DNA from: Nitrospira sp.
GTDB taxonomy: Bacteria; Nitrospirota; Nitrospiria; Nitrospirales; Nitrospiraceae
Assembly (NCBI GenBank): GCA_029194675.1
Contig: JARFXP010000001.1
Span: 1,418,501 to 1,482,500 of the forward strand
Length of the DNA: 64,000 nt
Reading direction: 5' to 3'
Below are positions 45,198 through 52,508 of the stretch, piece after piece. Numbering within the stretch: position 1 is the stretch's first letter; each line of letters opens with the position of its first letter. The notes below the pieces were generated by a model. It worked only from the letters and a program-made list of their open reading frames with translations. It was not told where the DNA came from and made no database searches. The translations under genes and the position numbers were made by a program.

Positions 45198-45713
45198 CTA
45201 CACGGCTTGAATCAGCATATCGTCCAAGGCTTCGAACGTATTTGGACCGACCTTTCTGAACCGCTTGTCACGCTTGAGCGACGTCGCGATCGACGTGAGC
45301 GGCGTTTTCCCTTTGATCTGCAACCCGCCTTCGATCAAACGCTGCACCAGCTCTTTTGCGTGCATCGCACGATTCGATTCTCGGAGAATTTCATAGGCTG
45401 CTTGAGGGACGCTTTTCCCCACATACTTACTCCGTCCAAGAAGAATCTCCCGCGATTGATCGGTAACGTCCATAACCGGCGCAGGCCGGATCCCCTTGGG
45501 ATCATCCGTTGTAATGATCTGGTTGGAGAGACTGGCCAGCTTGGCCTTGTCGGCTTCGACACGATAGAGGGTTTCAGCAAGCTCCAGATATTTCTTAATG
45601 GTGGCGATTTCGTCATCGAGTCGGCGACGCTTCTTCTCTAGTTCATGGAACCGACTCTTATACGCGTTAATCCGTTGCTCCAGACCAACGAGAATGTCTG
45701 TTAATTCCTCCAC
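45198..45713 (-). CDS. Coiled-coil plus HARE-HTH domain protein
   Basis: This encodes 171 aa from a GTG. The first 70 residues are a charged coiled coil (ELEKKRRRLDDEIATIKKYL). The C-terminal 75 residues (PQAAYEILRESNRAMHAKEL ... GGLQIKGKTPLTSIATSLKR, then FRKVGPNTFEA) match the HARE-HTH winged helix found in RNA polymerase delta, ASXL proteins and some restriction systems. That domain is predicted to contact DNA and possibly read modified bases. A near-perfect sigma-70 promoter lies directly upstream. It is not part of an operon with lpxC. Confidence 0.82.
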   Translation of the reverse strand: MEELTDILVGLEQRINAYKSRFHELEKKRRRLDDEIATIKKYLELAETLYRVEADKAKLASLSNQIITTDDPKGIRPAPVMDVTDQSREILLGRSKYVGKSVPQAAYEILRESNRAMHAKELVQRLIEGGLQIKGKTPLTSIATSLKRDKRFRKVGPNTFEALDDMLIQAV

Positions 45714-45739
45714 AATGCCCTCACATAAAGCATGCTTGC

Positions 45740-45768
45740 TTTATAGCATTGCTTATAGACTCTGTCAA
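45740..45768 (-). promoter_or_regulatory. Sigma-70 promoter of the HARE-HTH gene
   Basis: On the minus strand TTGACA (45763-45768) and TATAAA (45740-45745) are separated by exactly 17 bases, matching the housekeeping consensus with one mismatch. The transcript would start about 20 bases before the GTG start codon. Confidence 0.75.
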
Positions 45769-45915
45769 GATATATTATTCTAATCATACATTTGGTCTGG
45801 TATTTGACATGTTGCAGGCAAGTAATCCTTTTCTAGGCCATGTTGATAAGCCTTGTACCGGTACAAGACTCATGATTTTCTCAATTTGACCTGTCGGTCA
45901 TGCTACATTCAGACG

Positions 45916-46725
45916 GTGCCGATTCCTCACGAACCAATCTCGTATGAGACTCTCCTCGAAGCAGCGGTCGCCGCCAGCCAAGAAGCTGGAGCCCTGCTGC
46001 TTGAATATGCCGCAGCCGGTTTTCACATCGAGTATAAGAACCCGATCAATCTAGTCACTGACGCAGACCATGCTGCCGAGCAGTGCGTCATCGACCGCCT
46101 CAAGGCCCTTTTCCCTGCCCATCGGTTCTTGGCCGAAGAGCAGGGTCGTCTTGAGGAGACACAGTCGCCCTATTTGTGGATCATCGATCCGCTGGATGGG
46201 ACAACCAATTTTGCGCATGGCTATCCAGCCTACTGCGTTTCCATCGGCCTCGAGTACGAGGGGCGCTGTGTGCTTGGCGCGATCTTCGATCCCTCACGGA
46301 ATGAACTGTTCACGGCCATTGAGCATCGAGGTGCGCGGTTGAACGGTCGCCCCATCCATGTGTCACGCACGATGACCCTCGACCGCAGCCTATTGGTGAC
46401 GGGCTTTGCTTACGACATCAGAGAAACACCGCGCAATAACCTCGATCATTTTTCCAGTTTTGCCCTCAAGGCGCAGGGACTCAGGCGAACGGGATCCGCA
46501 GCATTGGACCTCTGTTATGTGGCGGCAGGACGCTTCGATGGGTTCTGGGAAGTCCGGCTCAATCCATGGGATATGGCGGCTGGGTCGGTGATCGTGCGGG
46601 AGGCCGGCGGACGGCTGAGCAATTTCAGCGGAAAAGACCTTTCAATTTATGGTCAGGAACTCGTGGCAACCAACGGACAGATTCACGAGGCAATGCTCGC
46701 AGTCCTCAACCAAGAGAACCCTTGA
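45916..46725 (+). CDS. suhB: Inositol-1-monophosphatase family protein
   Basis: The protein is about 269 aa from a GTG at 45916; the frame is open further upstream but without similarity to the family. Metal-site motifs are complete: the Glu of FLAEEQG, WIIDPLDGTTNFAHGYPAYC (about 85-104) and LNPWDMAAGSVIVREAGG. The family hydrolyses inositol or related sugar phosphates, and SuhB also acts in ribosomal RNA antitermination. It lies upstream of two small genes in the same direction. Confidence 0.92.
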   Translation: MPIPHEPISYETLLEAAVAASQEAGALLLEYAAAGFHIEYKNPINLVTDADHAAEQCVIDRLKALFPAHRFLAEEQGRLEETQSPYLWIIDPLDGTTNFAHGYPAYCVSIGLEYEGRCVLGAIFDPSRNELFTAIEHRGARLNGRPIHVSRTMTLDRSLLVTGFAYDIRETPRNNLDHFSSFALKAQGLRRTGSAALDLCYVAAGRFDGFWEVRLNPWDMAAGSVIVREAGGRLSNFSGKDLSIYGQELVATNGQIHEAMLAVLNQENP

Positions 46726-46784
46726 TATATACGATGGCTCCGAATACAGTATGCTGCATGAACGATTTGCCCTGAGGGTTGCCT

Positions 46785-47066
46785 ATGGCACGCACGGTCC
46801 CTCCTTCTGAACAAGCAGACAAGACTGCTTCCGGCGACAACACTCCCGATCCGACCTGGGACGTGGAACTGCTCCGCGTGCTGGTCAGCCGCAAAGGAAC
46901 ACAGGTCGAGGCCCAATGGGCGATCCATCCACAGTTGAAGCAAGACTTGCTGCCCAATGAATGGCAAGAAGTGATGGACCTCATGGCGAAAGCCACCGAC
47001 ATCGTCGGTGATCGCTTTTCCAAAGCCCTGGCTGAAGCCGACCCCATGCCTCTCGGCAATGCCTGA
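46785..47066 (+). CDS. Small conserved hypothetical protein, 93 aa
   Basis: From the ATG at 46785 the protein is acidic and soluble, with a disordered N-terminus (about 25 residues, polar) and a helical remainder (WDVELLRVLVSRKGTQVEAQ, then LLPNEWQEVMDLMAKATDIV). I recognise no domain. It is 60 bases after suhB and 60 bases before the carboxymuconolactone decarboxylase-like gene, so a shared transcript is plausible. Confidence 0.6.
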   Translation: MARTVPPSEQADKTASGDNTPDPTWDVELLRVLVSRKGTQVEAQWAIHPQLKQDLLPNEWQEVMDLMAKATDIVGDRFSKALAEADPMPLGNA

Positions 47067-47125
47067 TTGCTCCACCGCTCTATCCTTTTTTTCTCAACAT
47101 CATTGAATCGATAGGGGAGGTTCCG

Positions 47126-47458
47126 ATGGACTCGTATTATCACACGCATGATCTCGAAAAATTTTCCGATATCGGGAAAGGCAACAAGGCACTGTGGGAA
47201 AAGTTTGCGGCATATTACAATGCGGTCTTCGCGGAAGGAGCGTTGACCGAGCGAGAGAAGGCGCTCATTGCGCTCGCCGTCGCTCATACCGTGCAATGCC
47301 CCTACTGCATCGATGCCTACACCCAGGCGTCTCTGGAAAAAGGATCGAATGTCGAAGAGATGACCGAAGCGGTCCATGTCGCCTGTGCCATCCGCGGCGG
47401 AGCCTCACTCATCCATGGCGTGCAGATGCGAAACGTGGCAGAGAAGCTATCAATGTAG
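47126..47458 (+). CDS. Carboxymuconolactone decarboxylase-family (AhpD-like) protein
   Basis: This encodes 110 aa. The AhpD-like redox motif is HTVQCPYCIDAYTQASLEKG (CxxC plus downstream acidic residue), preceded by LTEREKALIALAVAH and followed by EEMTEAVHVACAIRGGASLI. It is therefore likely a peroxidase-type thiol protein. The overall sequence resembles the group described as arsenosugar-biosynthesis-associated peroxidase-like proteins, but no arsenic genes are adjacent. A GGGGAGG ribosome site precedes the ATG. Confidence 0.88.
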   Translation: MDSYYHTHDLEKFSDIGKGNKALWEKFAAYYNAVFAEGALTEREKALIALAVAHTVQCPYCIDAYTQASLEKGSNVEEMTEAVHVACAIRGGASLIHGVQMRNVAEKLSM

Positions 47459-47508
47459 GCGAACATCCGAAGTTCGTTCGTGGTGAGATCGTGAGGCGTT
47501 CCCCAAAT

Positions 47509-47547
47509 CCGTTCATGGTAAGCCCTTGATTGACTCAGGGCGAACGG
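47509..47547. repeat. REP-like hairpin
   Basis: The segment begins CCGTTCATGG and ends GGGCGAACGG, folding on outer arms CCGTTC/GAACGG and inner arms CCCTTGA/TCAGGG. A related hairpin with the same outer arms is at 52370-52402. Both lie in gaps beside FGE-domain genes. Confidence 0.55.
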
Positions 47548-47649
47548 AGTAATGCAGGGGATTAGGGGACGCAACATCGGGTTTCGTTGATCTCGCGGCC
47601 TGAACTACACCAAGACCAGGCGAAAAGGGAAAAAGCTCACGTGTAAAGG

Positions 47650-48732
47650 CTACTTCGGAGCGTCCTGGGCACAGCGAAACCCGATATTGTCGTGCCGAAA
47701 CGTGGGGGAGAGCTTGAGCCGGTCCCCGGAGCGAACGTAGACCGGAGTAGAGTCCCAGGCCCCACCGCGGAGCACGCGTTTTTCACCACTCGAAGGGCCT
47801 GTCGGATTGCTCTCCGGGCTCTTGCTGTAGTAACTTTCGTCGTACCAGTCCGCCACCCATTCCCACACGCTACCGGCCATATCGTAGACATCGTAGGGAC
47901 TTTTCCCTCCTTCAAACGACCCGACGTCGGTCAGTACCTCATAGATGTTAAAATCACAACAGTGGTCGAAATTTGCCCGTTGTTGACTGGGTTCCGTATT
48001 CCCCCATGGATACAGACGTTGGTCCGTCCCTCGTGCAGCCTTCTCCCACTCAGCTTCGGTGGGTAGACGTCTCCCAGCCCAGACACAGTAGGCAGTTGCA
48101 TCATTCCAGTCCACCCCAATCACAGGCTTGTTTCCATACCTCTGTGGAATCTGGTCCGACCAGTACTTTGGCGCTGGTCGTTTGGTCTCCTGAAGGAATC
48201 TGGCGTAGCGGGCGGTGGTGACCTCATATTGGTCGATATAGAAGGCATCCAGATGCACCGTATGGGCCATCCGCTCATCCTTGGCTGCCATCTGGTCATC
48301 CTGGCGCGCCCCCATCATGAACTCCCCAGACGGCACCAGGACCATCGGCGCGGGCGCAAGGTCCGGCGTAATCCCCTCGCTCTGGGTTGATGAATTCCTC
48401 GGGATAATAGGGGAAGAGACAGGTGACAAGATCCATTGCCCCACAAACGCTCCCACGACCACAAGCAAGCCCGCTCCGATAATGAGGTAGGGTGGTGACT
48501 GCTTTGATTGTGCCGCCCTAGTCGATGCACCAGGCTGGTCCTCATCTGATTCCGACCGTGGATCGGCTTCTGGACCTTCTGTTGTGTTCTCAGGAGAGAA
48601 GGGCACTTCCGGCTCGCCTACGTTATCCAGCGACTGCTGCGTATCAGTACTGGCGCCTGTGGGGGGTGGCTGGCCGTTCACGAAAGAAGGTTGTTGACCC
48701 TCAGCATTCCTGATGCCCCCTCGTTCGTTCAT
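47650..48732 (-). CDS. Membrane-anchored FGE/SUMF1-domain protein
   Basis: This encodes 360 aa. The first 75 residues are polar and disordered and presumably cytoplasmic, then comes one membrane segment (PYLIIGAGLLVVVGAFVGQW, about 81-100). The rest is an FGE-sulfatase (C-type-lectin-like) domain: LVPSGEFMMGARQDDQM, YIDQYEVTTARYARFLQET, GRRLPTEAEWEKAARGTDQR, MAGSVWEWVADWYDESYYS, and a C-terminal IGFRCAQD. The cysteine pair that makes formylglycine in true FGE (in the segment after RVLRGGAW) is absent. A ligand-binding or sensor role outside the membrane is more likely than catalysis. Confidence 0.85.
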   Translation of the reverse strand: MNERGGIRNAEGQQPSFVNGQPPPTGASTDTQQSLDNVGEPEVPFSPENTTEGPEADPRSESDEDQPGASTRAAQSKQSPPYLIIGAGLLVVVGAFVGQWILSPVSSPIIPRNSSTQSEGITPDLAPAPMVLVPSGEFMMGARQDDQMAAKDERMAHTVHLDAFYIDQYEVTTARYARFLQETKRPAPKYWSDQIPQRYGNKPVIGVDWNDATAYCVWAGRRLPTEAEWEKAARGTDQRLYPWGNTEPSQQRANFDHCCDFNIYEVLTDVGSFEGGKSPYDVYDMAGSVWEWVADWYDESYYSKSPESNPTGPSSGEKRVLRGGAWDSTPVYVRSGDRLKLSPTFRHDNIGFRCAQDAPK

Positions 48733-48753
48733 GGCAGGAAGTTATGTTGCCGG

Positions 48754-49104
48754 CTAACCGGCAGCGGATCGGAACGGTTCGAATTCCCGATCGGCTTTGG
48801 CCGCCAGGTAGAAGTCGCTCTCGGTCAGGCCATTGATCTTATGTGTCCAGATCTCTACCTTGGTTTTTCCCCAGGCCAGATAGAGATCAGGATGATGGCC
48901 CTCTGCCTCTGCCACCGCGCCAACCTTGTTCACGAAGGCCAGGGCCTGCGCGAAATCCTTGAACGTATACAACCGCTCAAGGTGTCCTTGCCCGTTTAGA
49001 GACCAGCCTGCGCCAAGTTCCTTCAAGAAAGCCTGAGTTCGATCATTCGATAGCGGCGGCACCCCGCCACGACAGGGAATACATTTATTATCGGCAAGAC
49101 CCAT
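48754..49104 (-). CDS. phhB: Pterin-4a-carbinolamine dehydratase (PhhB/DCoH family)
   Basis: This encodes 116 aa with the family core LERLYTFKDFAQALAFVNKV, AEAEGHHPDLYLAWGKTKVE (the HHP active site) and IWTHKINGLTESDFYLAAKA. It recycles tetrahydrobiopterin cofactor in hydroxylase systems, and some members serve other roles. It lies between two FGE-domain genes on the same strand without an obvious link. The N-terminal CIPCRGG may be a metal site. Confidence 0.92.
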   Translation of the reverse strand: MGLADNKCIPCRGGVPPLSNDRTQAFLKELGAGWSLNGQGHLERLYTFKDFAQALAFVNKVGAVAEAEGHHPDLYLAWGKTKVEIWTHKINGLTESDFYLAAKADREFEPFRSAAG

Positions 49105-49178
49105 AACGACCTCCTTGTCTCCGAAGTCAAAAAGATATTCTAAAGGGGCCTTGAGAGGAAGGGCAAGGTGGAGAAAGC

Positions 49179-50474
49179 TTATCGTTCCTTCGCGAGATCT
49201 TGTACACAGCGAAAGCCTCTGCCGGGCGCTCCCTCGTCCGCGCTTGCGTACATGCGCACCTGATAGTCAACGTCTCCGAAGACTTTCTGAATATTGAGTG
49301 CCCGAAGGCTGCCTCGTACGACCTTGCGCGTCGGGTCCTGCGGTTCACCGGAGCTGAATCTGGATTCTTGATACGTATTGGCCGTCCATTCGTATACCCG
49401 ATCGTTGAGGATTCGGCCCTGCGTGTCACGCGCCGCCTTTTCCCACTCGTCCTCGGTCGGTAGCCGCTTGTCGGCCCATTGGCAAAACGCGACCGCGTCG
49501 TGCCACGAGACATCTTCCACCGGCTCCTCGGGTTTGAGCGATGCCGCGTGCTCCTCCAGCCCAGCAAGGGGAATCACACCTGTGGTCTCTACGAACCGGA
49601 GATAGCGCGCATTGCTGACTAACGTTGCCTCGACATAGAGATTGTCCCGAAGGTACACGGATCGCGCAGGGCCTTGAACTTCTTCCACAGTTCCCCCGCC
49701 ATACACGCCTACAATCTTGGTCGGGATGCGCCCAGACCGAATCAGCACCATTGGGACGCCATCTGCCCCGATTATTTCTTGCGCCACCATCGATTCGCTC
49801 GCACGCGCCTCAATCCGCCATCCACGGAGAGCAACAGCAAGAATCGACGCAGGCACGGCATACCCCTGCCGACCTCTGGTATCGCTCACGACGCCGATCA
49901 CCTGCCCGTTCAGCAAGAGCGGGCCACCGGAGTGGCCTTCCTCAACCAAAGCCTGAAACGCGAGGGTCGGCCCGTTCATCCCACTCAGAGTCCCCGTCGA
50001 GACAGTCCAAGGCGGTAACGTTCGGGGAAAGCCGATAAATGTGAGCGCCTCGCCACCGACCATCTTCGTAGTTATGTCGAGCGGTAAGGCCAGCACGCCA
50101 TCGGGAATCGGCCCGACCACTCGCAACGCCGCAAGCCCGTGCTGATCTCCACCTTGAATCCCGACGACCTGGGCCACGAGCGGTTGCTGAGGGTTATGGA
50201 AAAACGTCACGATGGGCTTGGGGTCTCCCTCAATCACGTGTGCCGCTGTGACGATGTAGGTAACATCCTTATCCACTCGTACAACAACCCCTGTCCCAAC
50301 CTTGGGCTGTTGCCCCTCGCCCTGTGCGGTGATCTTCACCACGCCACGTTTGAGGTGTTCACTACCTTGCGCCCAGAGATCATGCGGAACGAATAAAGTG
50401 GAGAACAGACAGAAAGCTGTCGTGAGGAAGACAACTCTTGCGACAAGAACGCCGCTGGCGGACTTTTTCAACAT
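49179..50474 (-). CDS. Secreted trypsin-fold protein fused to an FGE-like domain
   Basis: The protein is about 431 aa from the ATG at 50474, five bases after the upstream stop. Signal peptide (VVFLTTAFCLFSTLFVP), then a trypsin-like domain (LKRGVVKITAQGEG ... YIVTAAHVIEGD ... VEEGHSGGPLLLNGQVIGVV) with catalytic His and Ser. The Asp position reads HGLAALRV instead of DLAxL. From about residue 235 an FGE-like domain follows (PMVLIRSG, YLRFVETTGVIP, DKRLPTEDEWEKAARDTQGR, GRGFRCVQD), shortened relative to its paralogues and without the FGE cysteines. It probably acts in the periplasm as a degenerate protease or sensor. Confidence 0.83.
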   Translation of the reverse strand: MLKKSASGVLVARVVFLTTAFCLFSTLFVPHDLWAQGSEHLKRGVVKITAQGEGQQPKVGTGVVVRVDKDVTYIVTAAHVIEGDPKPIVTFFHNPQQPLVAQVVGIQGGDQHGLAALRVVGPIPDGVLALPLDITTKMVGGEALTFIGFPRTLPPWTVSTGTLSGMNGPTLAFQALVEEGHSGGPLLLNGQVIGVVSDTRGRQGYAVPASILAVALRGWRIEARASESMVAQEIIGADGVPMVLIRSGRIPTKIVGVYGGGTVEEVQGPARSVYLRDNLYVEATLVSNARYLRFVETTGVIPLAGLEEHAASLKPEEPVEDVSWHDAVAFCQWADKRLPTEDEWEKAARDTQGRILNDRVYEWTANTYQESRFSSGEPQDPTRKVVRGSLRALNIQKVFGDVDYQVRMYASADEGAPGRGFRCVQDLAKER

Positions 50475-50478
50475 CCTG

Positions 50479-51549
50479 CTACTGTCGTTCCAGCGCAAAA
50501 GACCCGGCGTTGCCATTGTTGCAAGTCACCGTACCCTGGATGGTTTTCCCGCCAGCGGCGACCTCCGAGGTAAAATCGCAAGCCATGCCCTGGTAGACCT
50601 GCGACGCCAGGCGTCCGGCGAAGATATTCCCTTGCACCTGGCCTTGCATCACGCCGGCATCGCCCTGATTGTCGGCATAGGTGCCGTTGACCTGGTCGCC
50701 GGTTTGTTGATAGGTCGTCTGAATGACGGATGTGCCTCCCAAGAGGGTCATCGTAAGGCCCTGATACGTTCCAGACACCAGACTTCTCGCCATCGGCTGG
50801 TCCACGACCGGCGCCGGTTGTTCTTCACTTGATCGTGTCGGCGGCTGCCTCGCTTCCTCCGTGAGCCGCACGCCCCACCCATCCAAGGCAAAGCGTGCCA
50901 CCAGGGCTGGTACGGCGGTGTTAAATTTGGCGCCCACCTCCGTCACAATGCCCACCACTTTGTTCTGGAACAAGACCGGCCCGCCTGAATTGCCGTCATC
51001 AGCCGTGCCGGAAAAGGAGAGCGCGGTGCCCCGTCGGCCGGAAAGGGTTCCCGTCGTCACCGTCCACATGGACCCTTCCGCGCGCGGGAAGCCGATCAAG
51101 GTGATGGGTTCGCCGCCGCTGAGAGTCGCCGTTTGGTCGAGATGCAGAGCCGCGAGATCGGAGGGAACCTTTCCTTCGACCAAGAGGGCAGCCAGTCCAG
51201 ACGGGTTTCCTCCTTCTAGCCCAAGCACGCGAGCGCGGTACGAGCGGTGCGGGGCGGCGTAGAAAAACACATTCGGGTGTTGGTCGCCTTCGATGACATG
51301 TGAAGCCGTCACGATATAGACATGGTCTTCATCCAGCTTCACGACGACTCCGGAGCCGACTCGATTCTTGCCTTCCACTTGCGCCGTGATTTTCACCACG
51401 CCTTTCTTGACCTGTGCAATGTCCTGGGCCTGGAGCGAACCGGGGGATAGGATTGCCAGGGGCAGCAGCAACAGAAGCAAGAAGAGGGCAATCCACAGCC
51501 ACGGTGGATCAAGAAAGATTGAGGACTGCTTTTTCCTAAGAACGTTCAC
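50479..51549 (-). CDS. Secreted trypsin-fold protein with C-terminal beta domain
   Basis: This encodes 356 aa. An N-terminal membrane anchor or signal (LWIALFLLLLLLPLAILSPG) leads into a trypsin-like domain closely related to the neighbour (VKKGVVKITAQVEGKNRVGS, YIVTASHVIEGD, ADDGNSGGPVLFQNKVVGIV). His and Ser are present; the Asp site is SGLAALLV. The last 100 residues (SGTYQGLTMTLLGGTSVIQT ... GMACDFTSEVAAGG) are strand-rich and not FGE-like. It stands five bases upstream of the trypsin-FGE gene and probably arose with it by tandem duplication. Confidence 0.83.
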   Translation of the reverse strand: MNVLRKKQSSIFLDPPWLWIALFLLLLLLPLAILSPGSLQAQDIAQVKKGVVKITAQVEGKNRVGSGVVVKLDEDHVYIVTASHVIEGDQHPNVFFYAAPHRSYRARVLGLEGGNPSGLAALLVEGKVPSDLAALHLDQTATLSGGEPITLIGFPRAEGSMWTVTTGTLSGRRGTALSFSGTADDGNSGGPVLFQNKVVGIVTEVGAKFNTAVPALVARFALDGWGVRLTEEARQPPTRSSEEQPAPVVDQPMARSLVSGTYQGLTMTLLGGTSVIQTTYQQTGDQVNGTYADNQGDAGVMQGQVQGNIFAGRLASQVYQGMACDFTSEVAAGGKTIQGTVTCNNGNAGSFALERQ

Positions 51550-51630
51550 GGGCAGGGTTTCCGCCTTACTATCACGATATGACAGGTGGCCATTTTCATG
51601 TTACCCTTGGTCCCGTATTTGGAGGAAGCC

Positions 51631-51951
51631 ATGGTGTCGCAGCAACAAATTGACCAAGCAGTCCGCATTCTCACACAGGCGGCCCGGCCGGTGAAAATCA
51701 TTCTGTTCGGTTCCCACGCACGCGGTGACGCGGGGCACGATTCAGATGTCGATTTCCTTGTGGTGGAGTCAGCCCTCCCAAATAGGCGTTCCGAAATGGT
51801 CCGATTGCGCAACATCCTGCGGCCATTGCGAATTCCAGTGGATGTCATCGTCGCATCCGAAGCCGAGCTGAAAGAGTGGGGCCATTTGCCGGGCCATATT
51901 CTGTACTGGGCGCTGAAAGAAGGCAAAGCGTTGCATGAAGCGACCGCGTGA
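51631..51951 (+). CDS. MNT-type minimal nucleotidyltransferase (antitoxin of HEPN pair)
   Basis: The protein is about 106 aa from the ATG at 51631 (GAGGA ribosome site). The polymerase-beta-like active site is FGSHARGDAGHDSDVDFLVV: GS, then the DxD metal ligands. MNT proteins AMPylate and neutralise their HEPN partner. The HEPN gene begins inside its last codons. The pair is on the opposite strand to the surrounding trypsin/FGE genes, so it may be a later insertion. Confidence 0.88.
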   Translation: MVSQQQIDQAVRILTQAARPVKIILFGSHARGDAGHDSDVDFLVVESALPNRRSEMVRLRNILRPLRIPVDVIVASEAELKEWGHLPGHILYWALKEGKALHEATA

Positions 51952-52318
51952 TCTGGCCCTTCGTTTTCTTGCTCTCGCCGATCGCGACATGAAAACGTGC
52001 CGCCAGCTTTCCGAACTTCCCGATAGCGATGACGAAGCCATCGGATTTCACGCGCAACAGGCGATTGAAAAATGTCTCAAAGCCGTTCTTGCCGGAAAAG
52101 CGATCCCTTTCAGAAAGACCCACGATTTGGTGGAACTCGTCGATCTCTTACAGGACCGCCTGCAACTCACGCCCCCTCATGTCGAGATGCTCGATCAGCT
52201 CAATCCGTTTGCCGTGACGTTTCGGTATGACCTCCTCGATCTCGAACCCGTGAACCGTACCCAGCTTCGTTCAGGAGTTGAAGCGATTCGGCGCTGGGCG
52301 GAGCAGCAGATCGACTGA
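51935..52318 (+). CDS. HEPN-domain protein of the MNT-HEPN pair
   Basis: This encodes 127 aa, all-helical, with the HEPN pattern FHAQQAIEKCLKAVLAGKAI (about 39-58), RKTHDLVELVDLL and the C-terminal FAVTFRYD. The strict Rx4-6H ribonuclease motif is not evident, only RKTHD, so this is the class of HEPN proteins that may lack RNase activity. It overlaps the MNT gene by 17 bases. The toxin role is by analogy with MNT-HEPN systems. Confidence 0.85.
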   Translation: MKRPRDLALRFLALADRDMKTCRQLSELPDSDDEAIGFHAQQAIEKCLKAVLAGKAIPFRKTHDLVELVDLLQDRLQLTPPHVEMLDQLNPFAVTFRYDLLDLEPVNRTQLRSGVEAIRRWAEQQID

Positions 52319-52369
52319 CCTTACGTGTAAGAACTCCTTCTCCCTGAGCGAGTGCTACACTCCCAAAAT

Positions 52370-52402
52370 CCGTTCGTCGTGAGCTCGTCGAACCATGAAC
52401 GG
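52370..52402. repeat. REP-like hairpin
   Basis: The segment starts CCGTTCGTCG and ends ATGAACGG, with outer arms CCGTTC/GAACGG enclosing GAGCTCGTCGAACC. It belongs with the hairpin at 47509-47547 and lies between converging HEPN and trypsin-FGE genes. Confidence 0.5.
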
Positions 52403-52508
52403 AATACCAACGGAACGCAAGAAACACCACGCAAGATCCCAGAGGCCTCGTGGCAAAAAGCAACGTGCCAAAACCCGGAGAAAAGGAAACAGGGTCAAAG
52501 CGAAAAGG

